Origin: Streptomyces olivochromogenes
GTDB lineage: Bacteria > Actinomycetota > Actinomycetes > Streptomycetales > Streptomycetaceae
Reading direction: 5' to 3'
Assembly: GCF_001514115.1 (NCBI RefSeq)
Contig: NZ_KQ948475.1
Location: forward strand, 82,010 to 146,009
Length of the DNA: 64,000 bases
How positions within the stretch are numbered: the stretch's first letter is position 1; every line of letters starts with the position of its first letter. The position numbers and the translations under genes were made by a program. The notes under the pieces were generated by a model that was not told the origin of the DNA, searched no databases, and worked only from the letters and a program-made list of their open reading frames with translations. Below are positions 16,142 through 23,510 of the stretch, piece after piece.

Positions 16142-17386
16142 ATGCCACGGTCTCCCTCCTCCCCCGCGTTCTGGCGCAGCCCACTGCGCGGCCCCTGGTT
16201 CACCTCGGTGCTCGGCGTCGTCCTGCTCGGCGGCATCACCGTGCTGTTCGTGACGGGTCTCGTGTCGTACGCCGCCTACAACCCGAACCTGTCACCGGTG
16301 AACGACATGACCCCGGACAAGGGGCTGCTCGGCTTCTACCTCTTCTCCTGGCCGACGAACCCGTCCTGGCTGTACCGCCTCACCCAGGGCGTCCACGTCA
16401 CGCTCGGGATCACGCTGATCCCCGTACTGCTGGCGAAGCTGTGGTCGGTCGTGCCGAAACTGTTCACGCTGCCGCCCGCCCGGTCACTCGCGCACGCGCT
16501 GGAGCGCATCTCGCTGCTCCTCCTGGTCGGGGGCGCCCTGTTCGAGTTCACCACCGGCGTGCTGAACGTCCAGCTCGACTACATCTTCCCCGGCTCCTTC
16601 TATCCGCTGCACTTCTACGGGGCCTGGGTGTTCTTCGCCGCGTTCGTGGCGCACGCCGTGCTGCGGGTGCCCATGGCGCTGCGCAATCTGCGCCATCTCC
16701 GCGACGAGGATCAACGTCCGCGGACTGATGACGAGTTGGTGGCACCGGACCCCGCCCCGCCCACCGTCTCGCGGCGCGGTGCCCTCGGGGTCGTCGGCGG
16801 GGGATCGCTGCTGCTGTTCGCCACGACGGCGGGCCGCAGCTTCGACGCGCCGCTGCGGGAGACGGCCGTACTCGTGCCGCACGGCGGTCCCGAACCGGGC
16901 GGCGGACCCGGCGGCTTCCAGATCAACAAGACGGCCGAGGCGGTCGGCATCGACATGCGGGAGACGACCGGGGAGACATGGCGGCTGCTCGTCGAGGGGC
17001 GCGGACGCACGCTCCGGCTGAGCCGGGACGAGCTGCTGAAACTCCCGCTCCACAGCGCCGCGCTGCCCATCGCCTGCGTGGAGGGCTGGTCGACCTCGGA
17101 CCAGTGGTGGCGGGGGGTGCGGCTGCGGGACCTCGCGGCGCTCGTGGGATACGAGGAGGGCACGGCGCCCGACGTGCTGGTGGAGTCGTTGCAGCGGCAC
17201 GGGGCCTTCCGGCACGCGGCCCTGCGCTACAACCAGGTGCGCGACCCGCGCTCCCTGCTGGCCCTGTTCGCCAACGGCGAGGACCTGACCCCCGACCACG
17301 GCTATCCCGCGCGGATCATCGTCCCCGCGGCGCCCGGCGTGCTCAACACCAAGTGGGTGGCCCGGATGACGTTCGGAGAACTGTGA
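16142..17386 (+). CDS. Membrane cytochrome-b561-like / molybdopterin oxidoreductase fusion
   Basis: A 414-residue protein. The N-terminal ~200 residues have four transmembrane helices with His in helices (GVHVTLG, PLHFYGAWVF, AHAVL), like a b-type haem cytochrome b561 domain. After a twin-Arg-like SRRGALGVVGGG segment comes a sulfite-oxidase-type molybdopterin domain with the Mo-ligand Cys 312 in PIACVEGWS and a C-terminal LNTKWVARMTFGEL. The fusion suggests that electrons move between a membrane haem and an extracytoplasmic Mo centre. ATG 16142 matches the start of homology. The stop overlaps the next gene as TGATG. Substrate unknown; MsrP/YedY-type peptide sulfoxide reduction is one possibility. 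Confidence 0.85.
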   Translation: MPRSPSSPAFWRSPLRGPWFTSVLGVVLLGGITVLFVTGLVSYAAYNPNLSPVNDMTPDKGLLGFYLFSWPTNPSWLYRLTQGVHVTLGITLIPVLLAKLWSVVPKLFTLPPARSLAHALERISLLLLVGGALFEFTTGVLNVQLDYIFPGSFYPLHFYGAWVFFAAFVAHAVLRVPMALRNLRHLRDEDQRPRTDDELVAPDPAPPTVSRRGALGVVGGGSLLLFATTAGRSFDAPLRETAVLVPHGGPEPGGGPGGFQINKTAEAVGIDMRETTGETWRLLVEGRGRTLRLSRDELLKLPLHSAALPIACVEGWSTSDQWWRGVRLRDLAALVGYEEGTAPDVLVESLQRHGAFRHAALRYNQVRDPRSLLALFANGEDLTPDHGYPARIIVPAAPGVLNTKWVARMTFGEL

Positions 17387-17922
17387 TGCGACGACGTGTG
17401 TTGCGGCGGCCTGTGTTGCGACGACCTGTGTTGCGGCGGCCTGTGTTGCGACGGCCGCTCGGGAAGCCTGCCCTGGGCAGTCCGCTGCAGATCCTGCTGC
17501 TGGCCTGTTCGTTCGCGCTCGCCGGGTACGCCGGGGTGCGGCTGCTCGCGGGGGACTGGTTCGGGGTGGCGCTGTGGTTCGTGGGCGCGGCGGTCCTCCA
17601 CGACCTGGTGCTCGTTCCGTTGTACGCGGGGGCGGACCGGGCCGTGGCGAGAGGGCTCGGCGCGGTCGGCCGCCGGGAGTGGACGGTCTACGTCCGGTTC
17701 CCGGCCGCGTTCTCGGCGCTTCTGCTGCTGATGTGGTTTCCGCTGATCAGCGGGCAGATGGCGGAGCACTACCGGTTGGCCAGCGGGCTCTCGGGCGACG
17801 GCTTCCTGGCCCGCTGGCTGCTGATCACCGCGGTGCTGTTCGGGGGTTCGGCGGCGCTGCTCGTACTGCGGCTGTTCCGGTCGTCCCGGTCGTCCCGGTC
17901 GTCCCGGTCGGCGCGGTCATAG
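17386..17922 (+). CDS. Small multipass membrane protein with repeat-encoded termini
   Basis: A 178-residue protein with about four transmembrane helices, coupled to the molybdopterin oxidoreductase by TGATG. The N-terminus is a run of RRPVL repeats from four 15-bp units, and the C-terminus is a run of Ser-Ser-Arg from 9-bp units. Between them are LQILLLACSFALAGYAGVRL, VALWFVGAAVLHDLVLVPLY and two more hydrophobic stretches. I recognise no named family; it probably serves the same redox complex. Its last 154 bp overlap the 3' end of the convergent methyltransferase gene. Confidence 0.75.
   Translation: MRRRVLRRPVLRRPVLRRPVLRRPLGKPALGSPLQILLLACSFALAGYAGVRLLAGDWFGVALWFVGAAVLHDLVLVPLYAGADRAVARGLGAVGRREWTVYVRFPAAFSALLLLMWFPLISGQMAEHYRLASGLSGDGFLARWLLITAVLFGGSAALLVLRLFRSSRSSRSSRSARS
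17392..17451. repeat. Four 15-bp tandem repeats in a coding region
   Basis: Units start at 17392, 17407, 17422 and 17437 with consensus CGRCSTGTGTTGCGR. They alternate, so they can also be read as two 30-bp repeats. Each unit encodes RRPVL or RRVL-like residues at the N-terminus of the small membrane protein. The number of copies may vary by slippage without frame loss. Confidence 0.9.
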
Positions 17923-18638
17923 CGGTCGTCCGGGCCGTCGCGTCCGTCGCGGTTGCGCAGGGCGACGAACGAGCGGCCCCCGGCCGACCACTGACCCTCC
18001 CGGCACCAGCCCGCGCGTGCCGCGTGCCGGAGCAGCGCCGGGGTGCCGAGGCGGGCCCACGGGAAGGCGGGCCCCGCCGTGCTCCGGGGGTCGGTGACCC
18101 GGACGATGTGGACGCTGACCCGTTCGTCGACGTCCACGTCCGCTAGCGTCTCGACGATCAACAAGCCCCCAGGGGTGAGGAGTTGGGCCATCCGGCGGAG
18201 CAGGGCGGCCGGGTCGCCGCCGATGCCGACATTGCCGTCGAGGAGGAGCGCGGTGTCCCACCGCCCCTCACCGGGGAGCGGCTCGAAGACGGAGCGCCGC
18301 AGGGCCTGCCCGCCGAGCCGCGCGGTGTGCGCGACGGCCGCCTCGCTGACGTCGATGCCGAGCGCGGGCCGCCCCCGGGCGGCGAGTTCGGCGACGAGCC
18401 GCCCCGGCCCGCAGCCCACGTCGAGCACGGTCCCCTCGCAGCGCCCCAGCACGGTCAGGTCCACCGCGTCGGCCCGTGCGCACCAGCGCTCCACCTCCAG
18501 GGGCAGCAGCCAGCCGTCGGTGCGCCGGAGGAAGAGCGGGCCCCGGCCGGTGACCAGGGCGTCCGAATAGGGGTCGGCGGACCAGGGGCGCGGGCCGGGC
18601 ACCCCCGGTGGTGTCGTCGTCCCGTGCGCGGTGCTCAT
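17769..18638 (-). CDS. SAM-dependent class I methyltransferase
   Basis: A 289-residue methyltransferase with motif I VLDVGCGPGRLVAEL at residues 71-85, an acidic strand LGIDVSE and the post-motif TALLLDGNVGIGGDPAALLR. The core ends near FVALRNRDG. The last ~60 residues are a low-complexity tail with DDRDDRDDR, encoded antisense to the membrane protein gene at 17386-17922. The start overlaps the stop of the DUF2064 gene (ATGA), so it is the last gene of a three-gene coupled operon (GT2, DUF2064, methyltransferase). The substrate is unknown; co-occurrence suggests a glycosylated or nucleotide-linked small molecule. Confidence 0.85.
   Translation of the reverse strand: MSTAHGTTTPPGVPGPRPWSADPYSDALVTGRGPLFLRRTDGWLLPLEVERWCARADAVDLTVLGRCEGTVLDVGCGPGRLVAELAARGRPALGIDVSEAAVAHTARLGGQALRRSVFEPLPGEGRWDTALLLDGNVGIGGDPAALLRRMAQLLTPGGLLIVETLADVDVDERVSVHIVRVTDPRSTAGPAFPWARLGTPALLRHAARAGWCREGQWSAGGRSFVALRNRDGRDGPDDRYDRADRDDRDDRDDRNSRSTSSAAEPPNSTAVISSQRARKPSPESPLANR
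17881..17907. repeat. Three 9-bp tandem repeats at a convergent gene overlap
   Basis: TCGTCCCGG occurs three times in a row from 17881, with a degenerate fourth copy after it. On the plus strand it encodes Ser-Ser-Arg repeats in the membrane protein tail. On the minus strand it encodes Asp-Asp-Arg repeats in the methyltransferase tail. Confidence 0.9.
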
Positions 18639-19255
18639 CGTCCGGTGGCCGTCCGCAGGCGTCCGAGCTCGGCGGCGAAGCGGCTGCCGGGCGGCGCGAG
18701 GGCGGCGACCGCCTCCGCGTCGGCGGCGGTGTCGACGTCCCGGAGGCGGGGCAGGTCGCGCACGCGCAGCCCGGCGGCGACGAGTCGCTCCCGCTGCACC
18801 GCACCCGTCGTGGGCGTCGACATCGGCACGCCCCGCAGAAGCTCCGGATCGGGGGCGGCGAGCCCGAGGGCCCAGAAGCCGCCGTCCTCGGCCGGACCGA
18901 AGTACGCGTCGCAGCCGGCGAAGTCCACGGTGAGGAGCGCGGGCGTCACCTGCGGGGTGTCCATGCCGATGAGCAGCGCGGGCCCGGCGCACTCCGCGAA
19001 GGCGGCGGCCAGCCGTTCGTCGAGGCCGCCCGCGCACTGCGGTACGACGTCGAAGCCGGCCGGCAGCCAGTCGCCGGCCGCTCCGTCGAGCACGAGCACC
19101 CGGCGCCGTGCCGGGGTCGCCGCCACCGTGCGCAGGGTGTCCACGAGGGACGCCTCGGCGAGCAGCGCCGCCTCCCGGGGCGTGAACGGCGGGGTGAGGC
19201 GGGTCTTGACCCGTCCGGGTCGCGGTTCCTTGGCGATGACGAGGAGCGTCGTCAC
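18635..19255 (-). CDS. DUF2064 / TIGR04282-type nucleotidyl- or glycosyltransferase-like protein
   Basis: A 206-residue protein beginning TTLLVIAKEPRPGRVKTRLT, the signature of DUF2064 (TIGR04282), a GT-A-fold family once linked to arsenosugar biosynthesis. The conserved LLIGMDTPQVTPALL and GPAEDGGFWALGL segments are present. The GTG start overlaps the stop of the GT2 gene (GTGA) and the stop overlaps the methyltransferase start (ATGA). By fold it would transfer a nucleotide or sugar onto a phosphate or acceptor. No arsenic genes are present, so that link is not supported here. Confidence 0.85.
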   Translation of the reverse strand: MTTLLVIAKEPRPGRVKTRLTPPFTPREAALLAEASLVDTLRTVAATPARRRVLVLDGAAGDWLPAGFDVVPQCAGGLDERLAAAFAECAGPALLIGMDTPQVTPALLTVDFAGCDAYFGPAEDGGFWALGLAAPDPELLRGVPMSTPTTGAVQRERLVAAGLRVRDLPRLRDVDTAADAEAVAALAPPGSRFAAELGRLRTATGR

Positions 19256-20112
19256 TGGCTGGTTCCTCCCTGGGAACGGGAATCCGTGGAGGCGCGGGAA
19301 GTGGAGGCGAGTGAAGGGGTGGGGGCGGCGTGGGCGTGGTGCGACGGCGCGGGCGGCTCGGCGAGGACGCGGCGCATGTCCCGTACCGCCTGCCAGGTGC
19401 CGCGCCAGGTGCCGGTGACCTTGGAGGCACCGGTACGCGGCAGATACGGCACGTCGTGCTCGGTGACGCGCCAGCCGGCGTCGGCGGCGCGCACGACCAT
19501 CTGGAGCGGGTAGCCGCTGCGGCGGTCGGTGAGGCCGAGGGCGAGCAGCGGTTCGCGGCGGGCGGCACGCAGGGGGCCGAGGTCGTGCAGGCGCAGTCCG
19601 GTGCGGCGGCGGAGCATCCGGGCGAGGGCGAGGTTGCCGGCCCGGGCGTGCGCGGGCCAGGCGCCCGGGCCCTGTGGGCGGCGCCGCCCGAGCACGAGGT
19701 CGGCCTCGCCGTCCCGCACCTCCTGGACGAAGGGCAGGAGCCGGGCGGGGTCCAGTGAGGCGTCGCAGTCGCAGAAGCACACGATGTCGGCGGTGGCGGC
19801 TCGCAGACCGGCGTGGCAGGCGGCGCCGAACCCGCGGCGCGTCTCGCGCACGACGGTCGCGCCGAGGCCGCGGGCCAGTTCCGCCGAGCCGTCCGTGGAG
19901 CCGTTGTCCACGACCAGCGCGCGCCACCCGGCGGGGACGCGGGCGAGGACCCAGGGGAGGGCCTCGGCCTCGTTCAGGCAGGGGAGGATCACGTCGACCG
20001 GGCAGGGGAGGACCGCGTCGACCGGACGGGGGAGGACCGCGTCGACGGGTGCCGGGTCCGTGTCCGGGGCCTTGTCGGGCTCGGGTTGGGGAGAGGTCGT
20101 CACGGCTTTCAC
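19252..20112 (-). CDS. Family 2 glycosyltransferase (dolichyl-phosphate mannose synthase-like)
   Basis: A 286-residue cytoplasmic GT2. The core starts with VDVILPCLNEAEALPWVLAR, then VVDNGSTDGSAELARGLGA, the divalent-metal region CFCDCDASLD and VLGRRRP. The N-terminus before it is made of three partial copies of the first strand (VDAVLPRP, VDAVLPCP, VDVILPC) encoded by 24-bp repeats at 19981-20052. No transmembrane segment is seen. Such enzymes usually move a sugar from a nucleotide to polyprenyl phosphate. It is first in the GT2-DUF2064-methyltransferase operon and divergent from the response regulator at 20216. Confidence 0.88.
   Translation of the reverse strand: MKAVTTSPQPEPDKAPDTDPAPVDAVLPRPVDAVLPCPVDVILPCLNEAEALPWVLARVPAGWRALVVDNGSTDGSAELARGLGATVVRETRRGFGAACHAGLRAATADIVCFCDCDASLDPARLLPFVQEVRDGEADLVLGRRRPQGPGAWPAHARAGNLALARMLRRRTGLRLHDLGPLRAARREPLLALGLTDRRSGYPLQMVVRAADAGWRVTEHDVPYLPRTGASKVTGTWRGTWQAVRDMRRVLAEPPAPSHHAHAAPTPSLASTSRASTDSRSQGGTSQ
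19981..20052. repeat. Three 24-bp in-frame repeats in the GT2 gene
   Basis: Units at 19981, 20005 and 20029 share GGGGAGGAYCRCGTCGACSG. They duplicate the codons for the first beta strand (VDVILPC-like) of the glycosyltransferase, so copies two and three are extra N-terminal strand look-alikes. Confidence 0.9.
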
Positions 20113-20215
20113 CCTACGAACGCGAAAGGGAGATATCGGACTTCAGGTCCTTACGAAACACGGACGTCGCGGCGGGATCGCGGCAGGCGGGTGCGGCCGG
20201 TGGGACGCTGGATTC

Positions 20216-20986
20216 ATGCAGCAGCCGTACGAATCCGCAGGTACCGGACCTGCCCCGGGCGGGCCCGGGCAGAGCGCCCGCGTCCTCGTCGTCGACGACG
20301 ACCCCACCGTCGCCGAGGTGGTCTCCGGCTACCTCGACCGCGCCGGGTACGTCGTGGACCGTGCCGCGGACGGACCCGCCGCGCTCGCGCGGGCCGCCGC
20401 GCACTGGCCCGACCTGGTGGTGCTGGACCTGATGCTGCCGGGGATGGACGGCCTGGAGGTGTGCCGCAGGATGCGCGGCCACGGGCCCGTGCCGGTCATC
20501 ATGCTCACCGCGCGCGGAGACGAGGACGACCGGATCCTCGGCCTGGAGGTGGGCGCCGACGACTACGTCACCAAGCCCTTCAGCCCCCGCGAACTGGTCC
20601 TGAGGGTGGAGTCGGTACTGCGCCGCAGTCGCCCCGCCGCGGGCGCGCGCCCCCTCCGGCTGGCCGGTCTCGCCGTCGACCCCGACGCCCGCCGCGCCAC
20701 CAGGAACGGCGAGGATCTCGCCCTCACCATCCGCGAGTTCGACCTGCTCGCGTTCTTCCTCCGCAATCCCGGCCGGGCGTACAGCCGCGAGGACCTGATG
20801 CGCGAGGTGTGGGGCTGGGACTTCGGGGACCTGTCGACGGTCACGGTCCACGTGCGCCGGCTGCGGGGCAAGGTCGAGGAGGATCCGGGCAGACCGCGAC
20901 TGATCCAGACGGTCTGGGGGGTCGGTTACCGCTTCGAGGAGCCCACGCCCCGCGAGGCCGCGACTCCCCACGAGGAGGCGGTCTGA
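20216..20986 (+). CDS. OmpR-family response regulator
   Basis: A 256-residue regulator. The receiver domain starts at ARVLVVDDDP; the phosphoacceptor is Asp 71 in VVLDLMLPG, and the switch residues are TARGDE and the Lys in YVTKPF. The C-terminal winged helix includes LTIREFDLLAFFLRNPGRAY and TVHVRRLRGKVE. ATG 20216 follows a non-coding leader. The histidine kinase gene starts two bases after the stop, so they form a two-component operon. By position it probably controls the flanking GT2/methyltransferase and epimerase genes. Confidence 0.95.
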   Translation: MQQPYESAGTGPAPGGPGQSARVLVVDDDPTVAEVVSGYLDRAGYVVDRAADGPAALARAAAHWPDLVVLDLMLPGMDGLEVCRRMRGHGPVPVIMLTARGDEDDRILGLEVGADDYVTKPFSPRELVLRVESVLRRSRPAAGARPLRLAGLAVDPDARRATRNGEDLALTIREFDLLAFFLRNPGRAYSREDLMREVWGWDFGDLSTVTVHVRRLRGKVEEDPGRPRLIQTVWGVGYRFEEPTPREAATPHEEAV

Positions 20987-20988
20987 CC

Positions 20989-22182
20989 ATGCATTCCATG
21001 ACCTCCATGCACTCCGTGACCTCCATGCGGTCCACGCAGGTCACGCAAGCCATGCAGACCGTGCACTCCACGCACGACATGCTGCTCATCGCCCTGTACG
21101 CCTTCCTCGGTGCCGCCGCGGCCGGGCTGCTCGGCGCGGGGACGCTGTGGCTGATCCGGCGGCGGTCGCTGACCGTGTCCCTCGCCGTCGTCGCCGCCGT
21201 GGCGGTCACCGCGATGCTCGCGGGGACGCTGGCCGTCGCCTGGGCGATGTTCCTGTCCTCGCACGACCTGGGCGTGGTCACGACCGTGGTGGCCATGGCG
21301 GCGGTGGTGTCCCTGGCGACGGCGCTGTTGCTGGGCCGTTGGGTGGTGGCCCGCAGCAGGGCGCTCACCCTCGCCGCGCGCTCCTTCGGCGACGGCGGCG
21401 ACTTCGCGGCCCCCGACGGCGCGGCGACCGCCGAACTCGCCGCGCTGGGAAGGGAGTTGCAGGCGACCAGTGCGAAGCTCGCCGAGTCCCGCGACCGTGA
21501 ACGCGCGCTGGAGAGCTCCCGCCGTGAACTCGTCGCCTGGATCTCGCACGACCTGCGCACCCCGCTCGCCGGACTGCGGGCGATGTCGGAGGCGCTGGAG
21601 GACGGGGTGGCGGCCGACCCGGACCGCTACCTCCGGCAGATCCGCACCGAGGTCGAACGCCTCAACGACATGGTCGGCGACCTCTTCGAACTCTCCCGCA
21701 TACACGCCGGGACCCTCGCCCTGTCGCCCTCCCGCGTCTCCCTCTACGACCTCGTCGGCGACGCCCTCGCGGGCGCGGACCCGCTGGCCCGCGAGTACGG
21801 CGTACGGCTGGTCGGGGACCGTGTCGAGCCGGTGCCGGTCGAGGTGGACGGCAAGGAGATGAGCCGGGTGCTGGGCAATCTCCTCGTCAACGCGATCCGC
21901 CGGACCCCGGCCGACGGCACGGTCGCGATCGCCGCCGAGCGCTCGGACACGGGGGTCGTCCTGTCCGTCACCGACGGCTGCGGCGGCATCCCGGAGGAGG
22001 ACCTCCCGCGCGTCTTCGACACCGGCTGGCGCGGCACCCACGCCCGTACGCCCCCCGCCGGAGCGGGCCTGGGCCTGGCCATCGTCCGGGGCATCGTCGA
22101 GGCGCACCAGGGCCAGGCCGCCGTCCACAACGTCCCCGGCGGCTGCCGCTTCGAGGTCACACTGCCCATGGCGGGGGCGTGA
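20989..22182 (+). CDS. Sensor histidine kinase with Met/His-rich N-terminus
   Basis: A 397-residue kinase paired with the OmpR regulator; GGAGG lies just before the start. The first 31 residues are unusual, being rich in Met, His, Ser and Thr in repeated blocks (MHSMTS, MHSVTS, MRST). Two transmembrane helices follow (about 32-57 and 61-88), then another hydrophobic stretch to ~116 and a HAMP-like linker. The HisKA box WISHDLRTPLAG has phosphorylated His 187, and the HATPase has NLLVNAIRRTP and GAGLGLAIVRGIV. Several in-frame ATG codons in the repeats make the exact start uncertain. The Met/His pattern could bind copper or another soft metal if exported, but this is speculative. Confidence 0.92.
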   Translation: MHSMTSMHSVTSMRSTQVTQAMQTVHSTHDMLLIALYAFLGAAAAGLLGAGTLWLIRRRSLTVSLAVVAAVAVTAMLAGTLAVAWAMFLSSHDLGVVTTVVAMAAVVSLATALLLGRWVVARSRALTLAARSFGDGGDFAAPDGAATAELAALGRELQATSAKLAESRDRERALESSRRELVAWISHDLRTPLAGLRAMSEALEDGVAADPDRYLRQIRTEVERLNDMVGDLFELSRIHAGTLALSPSRVSLYDLVGDALAGADPLAREYGVRLVGDRVEPVPVEVDGKEMSRVLGNLLVNAIRRTPADGTVAIAAERSDTGVVLSVTDGCGGIPEEDLPRVFDTGWRGTHARTPPAGAGLGLAIVRGIVEAHQGQAAVHNVPGGCRFEVTLPMAGA

Positions 22183-22249
22183 AGCGGCAGCCCATGGCGG
22201 AGGCGTGAAGCGCGGGCCCCGGCCGCTGCTCCCCTGCTCCCCCGCTCCC

Positions 22250-23245
22250 CTACTCCCCGCGCAGCCTCGCCGTCGCGAACTCCCGCATCCCCTCCGCGAA
22301 GCCGGTCTCGGGCTTCCAGCCCAGCTCGGCGCGCAGCCGTGCGGAGTCGGCCGTGATGTGGCGTACGTCGCCGAGTCGGTACTCCCCGGTCACCACGGGC
22401 TCGGGCCCGCCGTGGGCGGTGGCCAGGGCCCGGGCCATCTCGCCGACCGTGTGGGGCTCGCCGCTCCCGGTGTTGTAGACGGTCAGGGCCCCGGCGCGCG
22501 AACCCGCCTCCAGGGCCGCCACATTGGCCGCGGCCACATCCCGTACGTGCACGAAGTCCCGTCGCTGCCCACCGTCCTCGAAGACCCGCGGCGCCTCGCC
22601 CCGGGCCAGCGCGGACCGGAAGAACGAGGCGACGCCCGCGTACGGGGTGTCGCGCGGCATCCTGGGTCCGTACACGTTGTGGTAGCGCAGTGACACCGCC
22701 GAACCGTCCGCCGACCGGGCCCAGGTCGCCGCCAAGTGTTCCTGGGCCAGCTTGGTCGTCGCGTACACGTTCCGGGGGTCGACCGGAGCGTCCTCGCGCA
22801 CCAGGCCCGGTGTCAGTTCCTCGCCGCACCGCGGGCAGCGGGGCTCGAACCGCCCCGCGTCGAGATCGGCGACGGTCCGGGGCCCGGGGCGTACCGGCCC
22901 GTGCCACTCACACCCGTACGCGCCCTCGCCGTACACGACCATCGACCCGGCGAGCACGAGGCGGCGCACCCCCGCGTCGGCCATCGCGGTGAGCAGCACC
23001 GCCGTGCCGAGGTCGTTGCGCGACACGTACTCGACCGCGTCGTCGAACCCCTTCCCCAGCCCCACCATCGCCGCCTGATGGCACACGGCGTCCACGCCCG
23101 CCAGCGCCGCGCCGACCGCCTCGGCGTCCCGTACGTCCAGGCCGTCGCGCAGGTCGAACACGACCGCCTCGTGCCCTTGCGCGCTCAGCGCCTCGACGAC
23201 ATGGGACCCGATGAACCCGGCACCGCCGGTGACCAGTACTCGCAT
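22250..23245 (-). CDS. NAD-dependent nucleotide-sugar epimerase/dehydratase
   Basis: A 331-residue extended SDR. It has the NAD motif TGGAGFIGSHVVEAL, the Ser/Tyr/Lys active site with YATTK, and the substrate-loop GGQRRDFVHVRDVA. An insertion with CPRCGEEL near residue 140, unusual in GalE-like enzymes, may bind zinc. ATG 23245 was chosen because the fold begins MRVLVTGG there; the longer frame adds a basic extension. It faces the two-component operon and belongs with the GT2 cluster, so it probably supplies a modified sugar nucleotide. Confidence 0.9.
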   Translation of the reverse strand: MRVLVTGGAGFIGSHVVEALSAQGHEAVVFDLRDGLDVRDAEAVGAALAGVDAVCHQAAMVGLGKGFDDAVEYVSRNDLGTAVLLTAMADAGVRRLVLAGSMVVYGEGAYGCEWHGPVRPGPRTVADLDAGRFEPRCPRCGEELTPGLVREDAPVDPRNVYATTKLAQEHLAATWARSADGSAVSLRYHNVYGPRMPRDTPYAGVASFFRSALARGEAPRVFEDGGQRRDFVHVRDVAAANVAALEAGSRAGALTVYNTGSGEPHTVGEMARALATAHGGPEPVVTGEYRLGDVRHITADSARLRAELGWKPETGFAEGMREFATARLRGE

Positions 23246-23377
23246 ACGCCGAACGCTAGGACCGCGACGGCGGCGCACGGCAGTACCGCGCCCGTCACGT
23301 CACGGGTCCGTAAGACCCGCCGGGAGGCCCGGGGCCCCACGCGGGCCGCGGCCGCGTCTCGTACACCGGCCGGATGA

Positions 23378-23387
23378 CATACGTATG
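23378..23387. promoter_or_regulatory. CATACGTATG palindrome upstream of MMPL gene
   Basis: A perfect 10-bp palindrome in the 265-bp divergent gap between the epimerase and the MMPL exporter. It could be an operator for either gene; no regulator is adjacent and nothing else in the gap stands out. Confidence 0.35.
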
Positions 23388-23510
23388 GCACGGAAGTACT
23401 AACCGCCGGGCCGCATTCACCTCCGGAGTGCCGCCGAGTGGCGACCGGGCGTTCCTAGCCTGGCGCAAGGAGGCCATGAAGGCCTCTTTTCCCCTCTCCG
23501 GGAGTCATTC

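Noticed and set aside
18635..19255. Arsenosugar biosynthesis from the TIGR04282 name
   Set aside because: No arsenic methyltransferase, radical SAM or arsenic resistance genes accompany it, so the family label alone is not evidence.
19813..20988. Long plus-strand ORF before the histidine kinase
   Set aside because: It is a shadow of the response regulator frame; the kinase starts at 20989 after a GGAGG site.
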